From assembly GCA_004154925.1 (NCBI GenBank), contig QJNS01000097.1, positions 203,706 through 267,705 on the forward strand: a stretch of DNA of 64,000 nt, read 5' to 3'. The first letter of the stretch is position 1. Every line of letters begins with the position of its first letter. This document shows, one piece after another, positions 13,550 to 25,206 of this stretch. Under the pieces are notes generated by a model. That model did no database searches and had not been told where the DNA came from. It saw nothing but the letters and a program-made list of their open reading frames with translations. Both the position numbers and the translations under genes were made by a program. The DNA is from Monosporascus cannonballus. Taxonomy: Eukaryota; Ascomycota; Sordariomycetes; Xylariales.

Positions 13550-14125
13550 GTTGTCATCGGTAGCCGTCCCTTTGACTAAATTCCAATTTGTCGAACCAGG
13601 CAATGGAATTATCTAGACTCGGGGAAGTTGAGGGTTAAGATACAGAGAGTGAGATGTCGTATTCAAGTGTCGAGGGACATGCACTTATCAGTAAGGCTTG
13701 TAGGTGAATATGGTTAACGGATGTATGGTGCATTACTACTGTGCAAGAAAGAATGGACCCCTTAGCGCTCCGCAGCACTTGTGCATGCTTTGATGCGAAC
13801 AGGTAAGTACCAGGTATCTACGACAGCGACGCTAATTGAATTTGAAAAGTTCGCGTCGCCAATTCACGCGAGAGAGTTAGGCAGGCGTGTCTCATGCATG
13901 TCAACCATACCTGCCAAGCAGATCTCTACCTAGAACCAATTCCTGGAGAGCGTAGCTGCCTACTTGATCGAAAGCGAATATATGCAGGCCCAAACACACC
14001 GAGTCCGAATCATCGTGCTTCAGATTGATTCACATATCCTCCGAAAATATTCGCGAAAGCTTGCGATTGTGGCTTCACGACACTTTCTTCCAACTGTGAC
14101 GAGGACGTCACACACACTACTCACT
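13550..14125. promoter_or_regulatory. Bidirectional promoter of HTD2-like gene and CDC9
   Basis: The 576 bp between two divergent start codons must hold both promoters unless distal elements are used. Two CG-rich sites, near 13850-13870 (CACGCGAG) and 14050 (TTCGCGAA), resemble cell-cycle box sequences. No TATA box stands out. Confidence 0.55.
14050..14058 (+). promoter_or_regulatory. SCB/E2F-like site upstream of CDC9
   Basis: TTCGCGAAA lies about 70 bp upstream of the CDC9 ATG. It contains CGCGAAA, a match to the SCB consensus CRCGAAA, and is an 8-bp palindrome of E2F/MBF type. In yeasts CDC9 is induced at G1/S through MBF/SBF, so the site makes sense, but function is inferred. Confidence 0.4.
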
Positions 14126-17100
14126 ATGCCTCCCAAGCAAGCCACTTTGGGGTACGTCAAGTCTTCACAGACCACCATAGGGTGGGTGAAAGACCCTCTC
14201 TTCTCTTGCTCTTCGCATTGCATTGTATTACATAGTCACTGCCTCGTCCTGTCAGGGACCTAATGACATCGATACGGTTTTGCTAACGCTACTTTCTAAT
14301 TCAGAAAGTTCTTTGGCCAACCCAACGGTACCAAATCCGCCCCTTCCCAGCAGTCCAAGCTTTCCTTCGCTACCAAGTCGGCAAAGAAAAAGAAGGATGG
14401 GGCTCAGGACAGCGCAGAAGAGTCAGAGTCATCAGAGGCGAAAGTAAAGACTGATGCAAAGGCCACGCAGGATGGGGATCGTTCACCAGGTATGGCGTCA
14501 TATCAGGTCCATCTCTGAACAGGAGTATTCGTTAACGATGACAGTATCAGACACGAAGAAGCGATTGCGATCTGTACAGTCGCCCAGAGACAAGGCAAAA
14601 AAGTCATCCACCAAGGTCAAGGTGGAAGATACCGACGAAGATGTAGGAGAAGAAGCACCTGTGTCCAAACGGCCACGGAGAAATCGCCGCCGTGTCGAGG
14701 AAGATGAGGATGAGGACGAGGCCATCGCTAACACCGAGCCTATTAAATCTCCCAAAGACACCAAGGGCAAGAGAGGCCGGCCAAGGAAATCTCCGACTTC
14801 TCCCGCAAAGGAAGATGAGGATGAGAATGAGGCTATGGCTAACGCCGAGCCTATTGAATCCCCCAAAGACACCAAGCGCAAGAGGGGCCGGCCAAGGAAA
14901 TCTCCGACTCCTCCCGCAAAGGACGAGAAGGAGCCACCGCAGACGCAAAAGGCTGACGATGAAGTCAAGTCAGAGTCAGCAGCGAGCTCTGCTTCGGATG
15001 CCGAGGACAATGCGGAAAACGAGCTTGTAGACAAGCCAGATGTTACTGCAAAAGCTCGTGCCAAGATACAGACGAAGCTTAAGAGCAAGACAGAGGACCC
15101 TTATCCCGATTGGAAAGCCGGCATGCCTGTTCCCTATGCTGCATTATGTACAACTTTCTCGCTCATAGAGCTTACTACGAAGCGGCTGGAGATGATTGAA
15201 CACTGCTCGCTCTTTTTGCGACAGGTGCTCCGCTTGACACCCGACGACTTCCTCCCGACCGTTCTGCTGATGATCAACAAGCTCGCCCCTGATTATGCTG
15301 GTATAGAGCTAGGTATCGGCGAGTCTCTGATCATGAAGGCCATCGGGGAGACGACGGGGCGCAGTCTACAGGTTATCAAGGCAGATCAGAAGGATATCGG
15401 CGACTTAGGACTGGTAGCAGTCAAAAGCAGATCAACACAGCCCACAATGTTCAAGCCAAAACCTCTCACGGTTAAGGGTGTCCACAAGGGGTTGATGGAT
15501 GTCGCAACCGTTGCCGGCCAGGGCGCGCAGGGCAGGAAGGTCGACCTGATCAAGAAACTGCTCTCGGCTGCCGACTCACAGTCTAGCGATAAAGTTGATA
15601 TAAATAAGGACAAGGGTGGGCCTAGCGAGGCCAAGTTTCTCATTCGTTTTCTCGAGGGGAAGCTTCGTCTCGGACTGGCAGAGAGGACGGTACTAGTTTC
15701 CATTGCTCAAGCCATGATATGCCACGAGGCGGAACAACAAGGACGAACGCCTAGCACCGCGGAGATGGAACAGGCCGAGTCTACCTTGAAGACCGTCTAT
15801 AGGTATATTGTGATATTTATTTTACTCAGTTTCCCTTGCTAATAGCAATCAGTGAGCTCCCAAGCTGGGATGTTATTATTCCCGCTATGCTCAAGCACGG
15901 AATAATGAAGCTGCGGGAGAACTGCAAGCTCCGACCGGGTGTTCCTCTGAAGCCAATGCTCGCCAAGCCGACTAAAGCAATCACTGAGGTTCTAGACCGC
16001 TTTGAGAATCAGACGTTCACGTGCGAGTACAAGTATGACGGCGAGAGAGCTCAGATCCATTATGTCGCCAAGGACCGCTCAGACGACTATATCGATGCTT
16101 TACCTGGTGCCACCAAGGAAGCAGCGAAGGGAGTTGCGTCCATCTTCTCCAGAAACTCCGAGGACTTATCCAAGAAATATCCGGATATCCTCGAGAAGCT
16201 TCATACATGGGTAAAGGAGGGAACAAAGAGTTTCGTACTCGATTGCGAAACTGTTGCATGGGATATAGTCGAGAAGAAGGTTCTCCCCTTCCAACAGCTC
16301 ATGACGAGAAAGAGGAAGGACGTCAAATCTGAAGACATCAAGGTCAAGGTTTGTGTCTTCGCTTTCGACTTGCTCTTCTTGAACGGCGAAGCTGTTGTCG
16401 AAAAATCTCTTCGGGAACGCCGTGAGCTACTCCATGGTGCCTTCACCCCCGTGGAGGGAGAGTTCGCCTTTGCCACCCACATGAATGGCCAAGAGCTTGA
16501 TGAGATCCAAACGTTCCTCGACGAGAGTGTAAAGGCCTCTTGTGAGGGTCTGATGGTGAAGATGCTTGACGGCTCAGAAAGCGGATATGAACCAAGCAAA
16601 CGGAGTCGAAATTGGCTTAAGGTAACAACCTTAGATTGAATTTGTCAAGTGCTCCAGCTGACACGAAATAGATTAAGAAGGATTACTTGTCGGGTGTAGG
16701 CGATTCACTCGATCTAGTGGTCCTCGGCGCTTATTATGGCCGAGGCAAGCGTACATCCGTTTACGGTGCTTTCCTCCTGGCGTGCTATAACCCCAACACC
16801 GACACTTACGAGACCGTGTGCAACATCGGCACTGGTTTCTCCGAACAAGTGCTCGAAGAGCTGCATAAGCAATTATCCGAGATAAAGATTGACCGCCCAA
16901 AGCCATTCTATTCACACTCCTCAGGCGGCCAGCACCAACCAGACGTCTGGTTCGAGCCGCGTTACGTCTGGGAAGTGAAGTCGGCCGACCTGACGCTCAG
17001 CCCGAGATATAAGGCAGGCGCCAAGGAGGGAGTCGACCCGTCGGGTGAGAAAGGCATCAGTCTACGGTTCCCCAGATTCATCAGGATCCGAGACGACAAG

Positions 17101-17208
17101 AAGCCCGACGAAGCAACAACGAGTCGCCAGGTCGCCGAGATGTACAGGAAGCAGGAGAGCGTGACGAAGAACAAAGGTCCCGCGGCGGATGATGACTTTG
17201 AATATTAA
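14126..17208 (+). CDS. CDC9: DNA ligase I (ATP-dependent), Cdc9/LIG1
   Basis: Seals nicks during Okazaki fragment maturation and excision repair in the nucleus. Five exons: 14126-14181, 14305-14489, 14551-15802, 15853-16621 and 16672-17208. All junctions are GT-AG and in phase, giving 932 residues. A PCNA-interacting PIP box QTTIGKFF is assembled across the first intron. Residues 20-250 are a charged, disordered tail with two AT-hook-like motifs (KRGRPRK, residues 154-160 and 191-197) inside a 37-residue tandem duplication. The all-helical DNA-binding domain follows (CSLFLRQVLRL, FLIRFLEGKLRLGL). The adenylation domain has the active-site lysine in EYKYDGER (K558). Further nucleotidyltransferase motifs are FVLDCE, FAFDLLFLNGE and EGLMVKML, then WLKIKKDY with the lysines of motif V. 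The OB-fold ends at DDDFEY. Yeast Cdc9 is 755 residues; the extra length is all in the N-terminal tail. Confidence 0.95.
14718..14927 (+). repeat. In-frame 111-bp tandem duplication with AT-hooks inside CDC9
   Basis: Two copies, 14718-14828 and 14829-14927, encode EAxANxEPIxSPKDTKxKRGRP and then RKSPTxPAK. Both keep an RGRPRK AT-hook core. The copies differ at only a few positions, which suggests a recent duplication. The second copy is cut short where the next acidic stretch begins. Confidence 0.85.
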
Positions 17209-17768
17209 GATCAGCAGCGTGGGATGGTATCTATGCTTTGCTATCCACTGCGCTTTAGGGGCATTATGGTTAGAACTGCTCTCACTCGTGGGGAAAGGAG
17301 TTGCTTCAAAATGCACATGGCGTTACGATGACTTGAAATAAAATCAACTTCCGCACCGACTCCATATGGACCTGCGATTGACCCGTTTCTCAGAAACCCA
17401 GCTCGGCGGAGAAGTTATATATATATGCTTTACGTCGTCCGGCCCCGTCCGCCCCAAGACAGGCGAGGTCGTTCTAAACGGTCCCAGTAGAAGTTATCAG
17501 CAAAAAAATTGAACGCTATGGACACAAGCAAGCGTCTAATTAGATCATCATCCTTGCGCTATGAACGTATGGCATTCCAGCCATACTATGAAATAACAAT
17601 GCCACTTGACGTTCTGAGTGAACGACCCTTGGGCTCGTTATCGTGGGTGAGTCCTCCCATGCCCCTGTTTCCGAGCAATGAATTTGCCGACGAAGACGAT
17701 GACCGTAGCCCGATAGCTTGGTGGTGCGTCACCGAACTTGCCACCACTTAGGTGTGCACATGCATCGC
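17209..17768. other. Convergent intergenic region, CDC9 / MFS
   Basis: The 3' flanks of two convergent genes. A plus-strand frame at 17509-17751 (80 codons) has no recognisable features. No terminator or repeat is evident. Confidence 0.4.
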
Positions 17769-20338
17769 TTAGGTCTTAGTCGCCTCGCTCTCACCTGCTA
17801 CATGTTCGACCGTAGCCTCGACCTTCTCTGTCATCAGGTCCTTAACCCCCTTCAGGAGGGCCACGGCGATGATGGCAAGAACGACGAAAGGCACGACGCT
17901 CGCCCAAGCCAGGCGGTACGCGCGCGCGTACTCGGACCTGCTCGCGGCGAGCGCGGCCTCCCATGCGGCCGGGGTCAGGCCGGGAACGTCTCCACCGCCG
18001 CCGCCAGCCGAACCGAGCGCCTCGAGCAGCAGCGGGACGCCGGACTCGGGCAGCCCCACGCCGACGGCCGCGGCGCCGACGGCGTCTGCGTAGCCGCGCC
18101 CGAGCCGCCCGCCGATGATGGCGTTGAGCACGGCCGACCCGAAGGCGCCGCCGACGGCGCGCGCTGAGAACGCGAGGCCTGTCGCTGTCGATAGGTAGGC
18201 ATGCGGCGCCGTGAACTGCGCGCAGGCTACTAGCAGTGTCAGGGGCCCCGACTGCCCGATCCCCGCCAGCACGTTGAGCCCGACCTGTGCCGCGTCCCAG
18301 GAGGGCTGGAGGTTCGCGTAACAGATGCTCCTTCAGTAACAAAAGGGAGACGTGTGAGCCAAGACATAATACCCCTCTCTAAGAAAATAAAGGGATAGAG
18401 TTGTAGAACGGTCAATGTAGGTAGATAAGTAAGGAGGGCCCGGGTAACGGGCTTGGGAAGGGAGAGGGCAGCGAGATATAATGGGATTTTGATTGATTTC
18501 AACTTACACCACGAGGAAGACCGTAAAGGTCACCAGCAAGGGCGCCTGCAGGTCCTTGTACCGCGTCGCGTACCATGTGACGGGCGCCGAGGAGCACAGC
18601 ACAACGAGCTGGTAGCTGAGCTGGCGCACGGAGATGCGCCAGGCGTCGTCGGGTTCGAAACCCAGGTTCAGCACGATCTGCGGCACGACGGCGTTGACGG
18701 CGCTGTAGAAGATCCAGCCCTCGACCGCGAACGCCGAGACGGCGTACGCGAAGTTGGCGTTGCGCCGGAAGAAGACGTGCGCGACGAGGCCGTCCCGGCG
18801 GCCTTTCCATTCTGCGGGTGGGGGAAAGGGGAGGAAACCAGGTTAGCCAATGTAAACCATTCCTCGCGAAATGAAGCACATGTCCCGAACGCCGTACCTA
18901 CCGTATAGAGCGAACATGATCAGCAGCCCCAGGCCCAGGGCCAGCGGCACCGCGACGTGCGGGTCGGCCCAGGCATGGGCACCGCCAGCCCAGTCCAGCG
19001 CGAGGAGCATCAGGGTCGCGCTGCCGACGAACAGGAAGGACCCGACGGGATCGCAGGCCCAGACGCATTCCCTCAGCGACATCCTTGGTCGCCCCGTGTT
19101 CTTCGGCGGCGGCGGCCAGTAGAAACAGAGGAGCCCGAGGGCGGTGATACCGTGGAAGGCCGCCTGCATCCAGAATATGTAGCGCCACCCGCCCGCGCTG
19201 ATGTTGGTGACGGCACCAGCACCGATGCTACCGATTCTGCATTGAACCTAGTTAAAATTCCCACCGCATGTACACGCGATGGACCTGATAATGTATATTC
19301 CGAGGCGAGCAACCGCGGACGCGGGAACGGAAAGAGAGGTCCAAAAGAAACGGAAAGGGGGCCCAGGTACGGGAAAAGGGGGGGGAGGGACTCACAGTCC
19401 ACCGACGGCACCCCCCGCGAACGCGAACCCGTTAGCGAGGGCGCGGAACTTGAGGGGCAGGATCTCAGACGGGATGGCCTGCACGACGGAGATGGTCGCG
19501 AGAGTGGTCCCCACGAGCAAGCCGCCGGCGATGAGCACGCTCATGCTGGCCGCCGTAGCGCAGACGACGGCGCCGGCGAGCGCGACGAGCGGCGGCCCGG
19601 TGGCGAGTGCCTTGCGGTCGAGCACGTCGGAGAGGCGGCCGACGACGGGCGCCAGCGCCGCCTGCACCAGCACTTTACAACAGACGCCCAGAGTCATTCA
19701 TTCATTCATTCATCGGCCCCTCTCTAATCAATTAATAAAATAGGGGGGTAGTCTGGGAGCCCTAGAGTCCCTGAAGTTTCCCCCATTTGGGAAATCTGTG
19801 TTTCTGAACTATCTAAGAAGTAAGGGAGGGGGGGGGGGGTGGAATAAACAATTTCGGAAATCCGCTTACGGGGTCCCTGGATCACCCAGCCGCTTAGCAC
19901 CGCGTCGCCCAGGTCCCGCGCGATGAAGGCGATGACGGAGCCCGCGGCCACCACGACGAAGACCTGAGACATGATGCTGTTGGTATTTTCAAGTTTGGCA
20001 TGTCAGTCAGTCCCTGAACAGACCGTGAGGATGGAAGGAAGGGACGATGTGGTGGCGAGCATGAACACTCACGCGAAGCAGCTGATGAACACGACCAGCT
20101 GGTTTTACGGCTGTTAGCTAGTTGGCTGGTTGGTTGACTTGAGGCGTGTATGGCCCCGTGATGATAGGAATAGATGCTGGCGTACCCATGATCGCCAGCT
20201 CAGGTGGACGTGGTAGGCATCCTGAACGGCTTCCTCCTCGATCGGGAGGGCGGAAGTCTCCTTCTGCTTTCGAGCGGGCTCGTGCTCCGCCTCACCGACA
20301 CCTACATCGCCGCCTAGCTCCACAGTGTCTTTCGTCAT
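17769..20338 (-). CDS. TRI12-type MFS efflux transporter
   Basis: Plasma-membrane major-facilitator protein of the fungal TRI12/siderophore-exporter-like group, which moves small metabolites or iron chelators by proton antiport; the substrate is unknown. Seven exons: 20338-20186, 20098-20073 (26 nt), 19976-19870, 19672-19396, 19236-18902, 18811-18508 and 18327-17769. All phases join, giving 586 residues, the usual size. The first exon is a hydrophilic cytosolic tail. Helix 1 is built from exons 2 and 3 (LVVFISCFAIMSQVFVVVAA). Family signposts: GWVIQGPLLVQA, the motif-A-like GRLSDVLDRK, QAIPSEILPLKFRALANGFA, GGWRYIFWMQA and NVLAGIGQSGPLTLL. The tail is polar (VEATVEHVAGESEATKT). The coding sequence is markedly GC-rich in third positions. 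The 197-bp third intron carries a 12-G run and an ATTC array. No biosynthetic cluster is visible beside it. Confidence 0.88.
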
Positions 20339-23300
20339 ATCTGGTTCCGGGCGCTTGAGCCGCTGCTGCTGGTAATTCCGAGGTCGGACGCCCCTCGAGA
20401 TGCTCCGCCGGTTCTCTCTGCATTAAACCCTGATCTATCTAGGTGACATCAACGCTCCTCGATTAAACGGTAAACAGTAAATGGCAATAGCTGAAATGGA
20501 TCTCAGGCATGGGCTTGCCCACCTAGAAGTAATCATTCAGACCGGCTTGCCTGTTCGGGCGTGTCCCTGTGTCATAGCTGCAGCCCCGCATACAACTCGA
20601 AGTCTGGAGTCCGGCAGTTGGTGAGGACATCCTTGTCGCTCCAAAACCGGAAGGGTGGAGAGAGAGCGATGCCCATCAAGGGGAATCTGTTTTGCTGATT
20701 GGATGGAGCTCGCACCTAAACTATGTGCTTAATCATCTGTGAGCTGACTTACTGGATGCTGTATAAACCCGAGGGGAGCAATCCGCGCTTCCTAAAGATG
20801 CTATATTACGTCAGTTGACATATAGAACATATTTCATGATGCAACTATGCAGGAAGTCTGCAGAGCGATATCCATTGATCCCATGTCTATTTCCTCAGCC
20901 GAGTTTACCTGAAATACGGAGCTTACTGCGCACTCAATTCGGTAATGGCGAAGGTACACTTCTTGAAGTCATTCTGCAAAGCCTTTGGTTCGGAATTTTG
21001 GGGCGCAAAGAAGGTAGTAAGTCAGACTGGTTAATTGGCGTTGCCACTCTAAAATTTATCCCGAGAGCCATTATTTGGGTATGCACTTGACTATGGCCGA
21101 GTTTATCTAACTAGAGACTATGGACCAGTATTGGCTTGTATATTTGCGTGAATCAAGTGGTTCCGGAGAAGCACACTAGGCAAGCACACCAAGAATAAAC
21201 TGGTTTCCAGCTCGTAATTGATTGTTTCCAGCCCGATAAGAGCCGCCTGGTAAAGATCTTCCCGGCAGTCCCTAAGGTCGGTACCGACAGTACGGTGAGC
21301 AAGCAGGAGAAATTATATACGGAGTGGATCATAATGCTCGAACGGTCGATTATGGGCAACGAAGAAAATTCCAACCACGAGGAGTACTCTACGGGCATAA
21401 AGGTGGATCACCCGCGCTTAAGAGTAGCTAAGAGTATGGGCCACAACAGGTCTATTGAGAAATCTAGGAGCAGCTACGAAGGTGCGCGGGAGTAGCTAGC
21501 TATATATTCGGGAGCCATGGGATCGGCATAAGCCCGATCTCAATACTGGGGCCCTTGGCCCGTAACTCTTTTGCTTAACTAGTACGCCATAATTGCTAAG
21601 GTTATTTGCAGCTGGATGGAGTTCGGAATTGTAACTGTAACTTCTACGCTTATGCCAGCTGTACTATAATGTGCTTCGACGTTCTTATACTACAAAGCTC
21701 TGATCTCTGTTGGTATTAGGCGGCGAAAATTTTCTTAAAGGGCTCCTTTTGCTCTTACCGTAAAGGTAACAAGTACTGTTGCAATATAATAAAGATAAAA
21801 CCAGTAATTATAAATCCGTACGCTATATTGGGCCTTACGGGATATGTACCTAACCGATAGTAAGCCGCTACTTCCCACCAACGTTATCCCCGGCTCCATA
21901 AAGTACGCCCCTAAAAAAGATCTGGAGGGCGGCGGAGCGCGACGAATTACGTCGATAGGTTCGAGAACGTAGAAGTCCGGTTTAGAAATTTCGACCCTTG
22001 GGGTTTTACGGCCCCGGCAAGCCCACGATCAAATTCGGTAATGCTAAGGGGTACCCGAATCTCGGAAATCTTCTGAATTTCGATACCGTTCTTACCTAGC
22101 CCGAAGTTTGCTTACGAATGGTAGCCTTCGTTATCGACTCCGATCCCGAGGAGTTCGGTAAAGTCGTGAACGAGACCGTTGAAGCTTTGCGCCTTACGTC
22201 CAACGTGGAAACGGTCCGGAAGTTTCGTACTGCCCTGAACCTGAACCGCGAGATAATAAGGAACTCAGTTGATAGAGCTGGGGCACAGCCCATATCTGAT
22301 TAGGGGTGAGCGTCATACTGGTTGGTGAGGAGCACTGGGATAAAAGGGGTTACTAGTCCCCCCTGGGCGTATGCAGTTAGGGGTAGATGGGACAGTGTTT
22401 TGGTCAATAAAGTCGGGGAGCTGCGAGATGAATGGTGTACGGACATCTGTTATTAGCTTGAGGATATAGGATACGTACAGCTAATTCCACGAGACAGTTA
22501 TCACCGCAACCGGTGTATTAAAGTGTAATAATGCCTGACCTGGCATCCTACCTAGGGTATGCTAAATGCACACCCTTTCAGGTTAAGGGCGAGACCGACA
22601 TCCGCTACCCATGTCTTTGCCTGTAATAGCTACGATCCTTCTTGCCTGTCCAAGGAACCCTCAGTACGCTCGACAAGTCACAGGCCCACGGCACACTGTA
22701 TCGCCAAAACTTCCTGGTAAAAGAAGGTGTGCCATTCCAAGTCGCATTGATGACCTTGCTGTCGCGCGGAACGGGATCATATCAGGTGCTGCTCTGAAGT
22801 CAATACTTGCTCGGAGACGCCTAGTAAAAGAAATCCAGAGAAGCAAGTATTTGGGGTGAGGAGACACAGGGACCTCTATAAATGCTGGCCGCCTCTAGGA
22901 TGGCATCGGAGCCATAATGTTAGGGATTCTTCTTGCCGCCCCTTTAGGGACTCCATTTCCCTTTTGGCTTCGCGTGTTTCGAGAAGTGGAGGAGCCGTAG
23001 TTGTAGGATTGGTAGGAGCTAGTATGGCTGATGACCGGGCATGACACGTACAATATCAAGGGAAATGGGGAAGCATTAAAAAGTAAACCTGATGCCCCTG
23101 AATAGCGTTTCATACTAGTTTGCATTTTATACTGCGTGATAAAGGGTAACAATGCTATTGCCTCATGCCCGTACCCCTCGTTCGTTCCCGTTATCCTTGA
23201 ATCTCATATCTCTTGGCCCTTAGACATCACGTGGGCAATGGCTTCTTATGGTGGATGGAGTGACTTTTACCATTGGTCCCCTTAGTTTTTAATCGTGGGT

Positions 23301-24688
23301 AAGGAATCTGAAGGGCTGAAACAAGATTTCAAGGCCAAGGGTACCGGCTTTGCATTTGCCATTTACTGGCGATGATTGCCACGCCTAGATGCCACGGATT
23401 CAGGGGAAGAAGATCGCCCGAGCAGAGTGGACATATCTCGAGCTTGATGACGTGCAACAAGCCATTGAGTAACTCGGTTCGCTTTAACGATCTTGGAAAG
23501 GAGTTTAGGGAACCGGAACAGACTATGGAAATATGAGGCAATTGCGGTGGCAAGGAACGAGCAGTAAGCAGCCTTGGAGACCTCAAAGGGCAAACCGAGG
23601 CACAGGAACTCGGGGAACAAGCATACCACAGACCCACAAAGGGCTCTGACGAAATAAACGAGATTTGGGACGAAATAAGTCTTAGGGTTGAAGACCGAGA
23701 TCGATATCCCGGACGTCCGACTCGGTCCGAGAAAGCCAGGGGCGAACGAGAATTTGCTGAAAGCAGAGACCACGACCGAAGTTCCGAATTACTAGATTAG
23801 CTAGAACGCTATGGCTATGTCGTTGGGAAGTTACCTGATGGCTTCATCTAAACAGCTTCTCCCTGGGCTATCACCTCGCTGAGCACCCACACTGCCCCAC
23901 ATTTGGGACGCATCCAATGAGTAGTCAACGCTAAAATTAGGGCGGAACCCCTTAGTGCTCGATCCCACTCTATCGGACCCCAACCGTGCACCCCGTTTTC
24001 GTGCAGATCAGTTAGTGTCACGGACATAACGACTCCTCTTATGGTCACCAACCGCATGATGCACGTTTTAGTGGAGTGAATCGCCGTCGTGCCACCAAAC
24101 CCCGAGCAGCGACGAGAAGAACGTTCAGGGGACGTATGGTACTTTGCGATGGCTTTCATAGTACCGAAGCAAGAGCATAATAGCGATACCGCAGTGCGCT
24201 CCCATGATTGCTGGTTGCGTTAAGGTCACGCTGAAGATAGAAGGGGAACAGAAGGGGGACCCAAAGTGCTTCGCGCGAGTTGGCAATCTGCTCATGACAA
24301 GTTGTAGATGTTATGGGCATCCTACAGTTCGATGACAATACAATGAGAAGAGGCCACCGAAGAACATGGGGGCGAAGGCAGGAGGATCGGGACGTCTCGC
24401 TAAGAGAAGCTGTCGAACATGACCCTTTCCTTGCTTCCGCGGGGCAGTGTGGAGTGATTATTAGCAAACAGGTTCCCGTGGGGGTGTCAGGCTGTGATTG
24501 TTAGATGCCGTTAATAGAGAATCCGCTTCAACCATTTATCTGACGTGGGCGGTGTAAGGGAGTAGCTTAGGGGTAGTGCCCACTCCCTGGAATTAAGCGG
24601 GCGAAAATCGGCAAGCACGGGTCGTAAGATAGGTTACGCCATTAGTTGCGTACGATCGTGTTGGTAGTCTTCAGCAGTACTGTGTTCG
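20339..24688. other. Gene-poor stretch, 4.3 kb
   Basis: Begins with the promoter of the MFS gene. Beyond that, scattered frames of 60-136 codons (for example 22118-22303 plus and 23363-23773 minus) have no recognisable domain and no plausible splice partners. Base composition is moderate, unlike the transposon blocks that follow, so this is neither strongly RIP-decayed nor evidently coding. It could hold decayed gene relics or a long noncoding transcript. It ends at the CCTTC target duplication (24689-24693). Confidence 0.35.
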
Positions 24689-24693
24689 CCTTC

Positions 24694-24899
24694 TGTCAGG
24701 GAAAATGGTAAAGTACGGAGTGAGAGGCAGAAGAAGCAGCCCAGCAGGTGGTTCATAATATGGGTAGAGAATAGATGACCATTAATGCCTGCCCTTTTCT
24801 AATTATTCGGGGGCGAAGCCCCCCTATATATACACAAACTGGAGCCATACTAGTGGGTTGCTGGGCCCCGGAAAAGGGGCCGCACCTTGGTGCCTGATA
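24694..24899 (-). repeat. Left LTR (3' LTR) of element 1
   Basis: 206 bp, TGTCAGG...CCTGATA. It holds a hairpin GGGGGC-GAA-GCCCCC just before a TATATATA box, and a second GC hairpin (GGGCCCC...GGGGCC). It differs from its partner mostly by C/T and G/A transitions and is less degraded than the interior. Confidence 0.93.
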
Positions 24900-24952
24900 A
24901 AGTTACCCCTCCTACCGTATTTCTGTCCTTAGGAGCACTATTAGAGGCCTGC

Positions 24953-24967
24953 GGGGGGGGGGGGGGG
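24953..24967 (+). repeat. 15-G homopolymer
   Basis: A run of 15 G followed by AAGGAAGG in the interior of element 1, near its 3' LTR. The true length may differ because such runs are prone to sequencing error. Confidence 0.7.
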
Positions 24968-25000
24968 AAGGAAGGTAACCAGTAATTCGTAATAACTTTT

Positions 25001-25206
25001 TGTAAGATAATGGATAGCTGTGAGCTGGGTGAGGTGATCTCCGACCAGTCGTAAAGCAGATTCCAAGAAATAAGTGTATTAGGTTACTTCCATCTGGCGT
25101 TTCCCACTAGCTACCAGATGGTGGATTTATATTAATAAGTGGGTCGGTAACTGATCGGTAATTGGTTAATTACCAACCTTATTTTTATAAGGGCTATATT
25201 TTTATA
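25001..25206 (-). repeat. Left LTR (3' LTR) of element 2
   Basis: Starts TGTAAGATAATGG and ends TTTTTATA. It aligns to the right copy over its whole 206 bp, with the ending CTCACA decayed to TTTATA. Confidence 0.9.

Noticed and set aside
14498..15088. 196-codon minus frame rich in Ser
   Set aside because: Antisense of the acidic, Ser/Lys-rich CDC9 tail; an artefact of its codon use.
17509..17751. 80-codon plus frame between CDC9 and the MFS gene
   Set aside because: No recognisable features and located in a convergent 3' region.
22118..22303. 61-codon plus frame (MVAFVIDSDPEEFGKVVNET)
   Set aside because: Helical-looking and protein-like in composition, but too short and isolated to assign. 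Could be a relic.
22856..23044. Relic of a cation-efflux transporter (DGIGAIMLGILLA in one frame)
   Set aside because: Only about 13 residues resemble a membrane helix of that family. The surrounding frames have stops and no supporting motif.
23363..23773. 136-codon minus frame with hydrophobic stretches
   Set aside because: No family signature, no plausible introns or neighbours. Not enough to call a gene.
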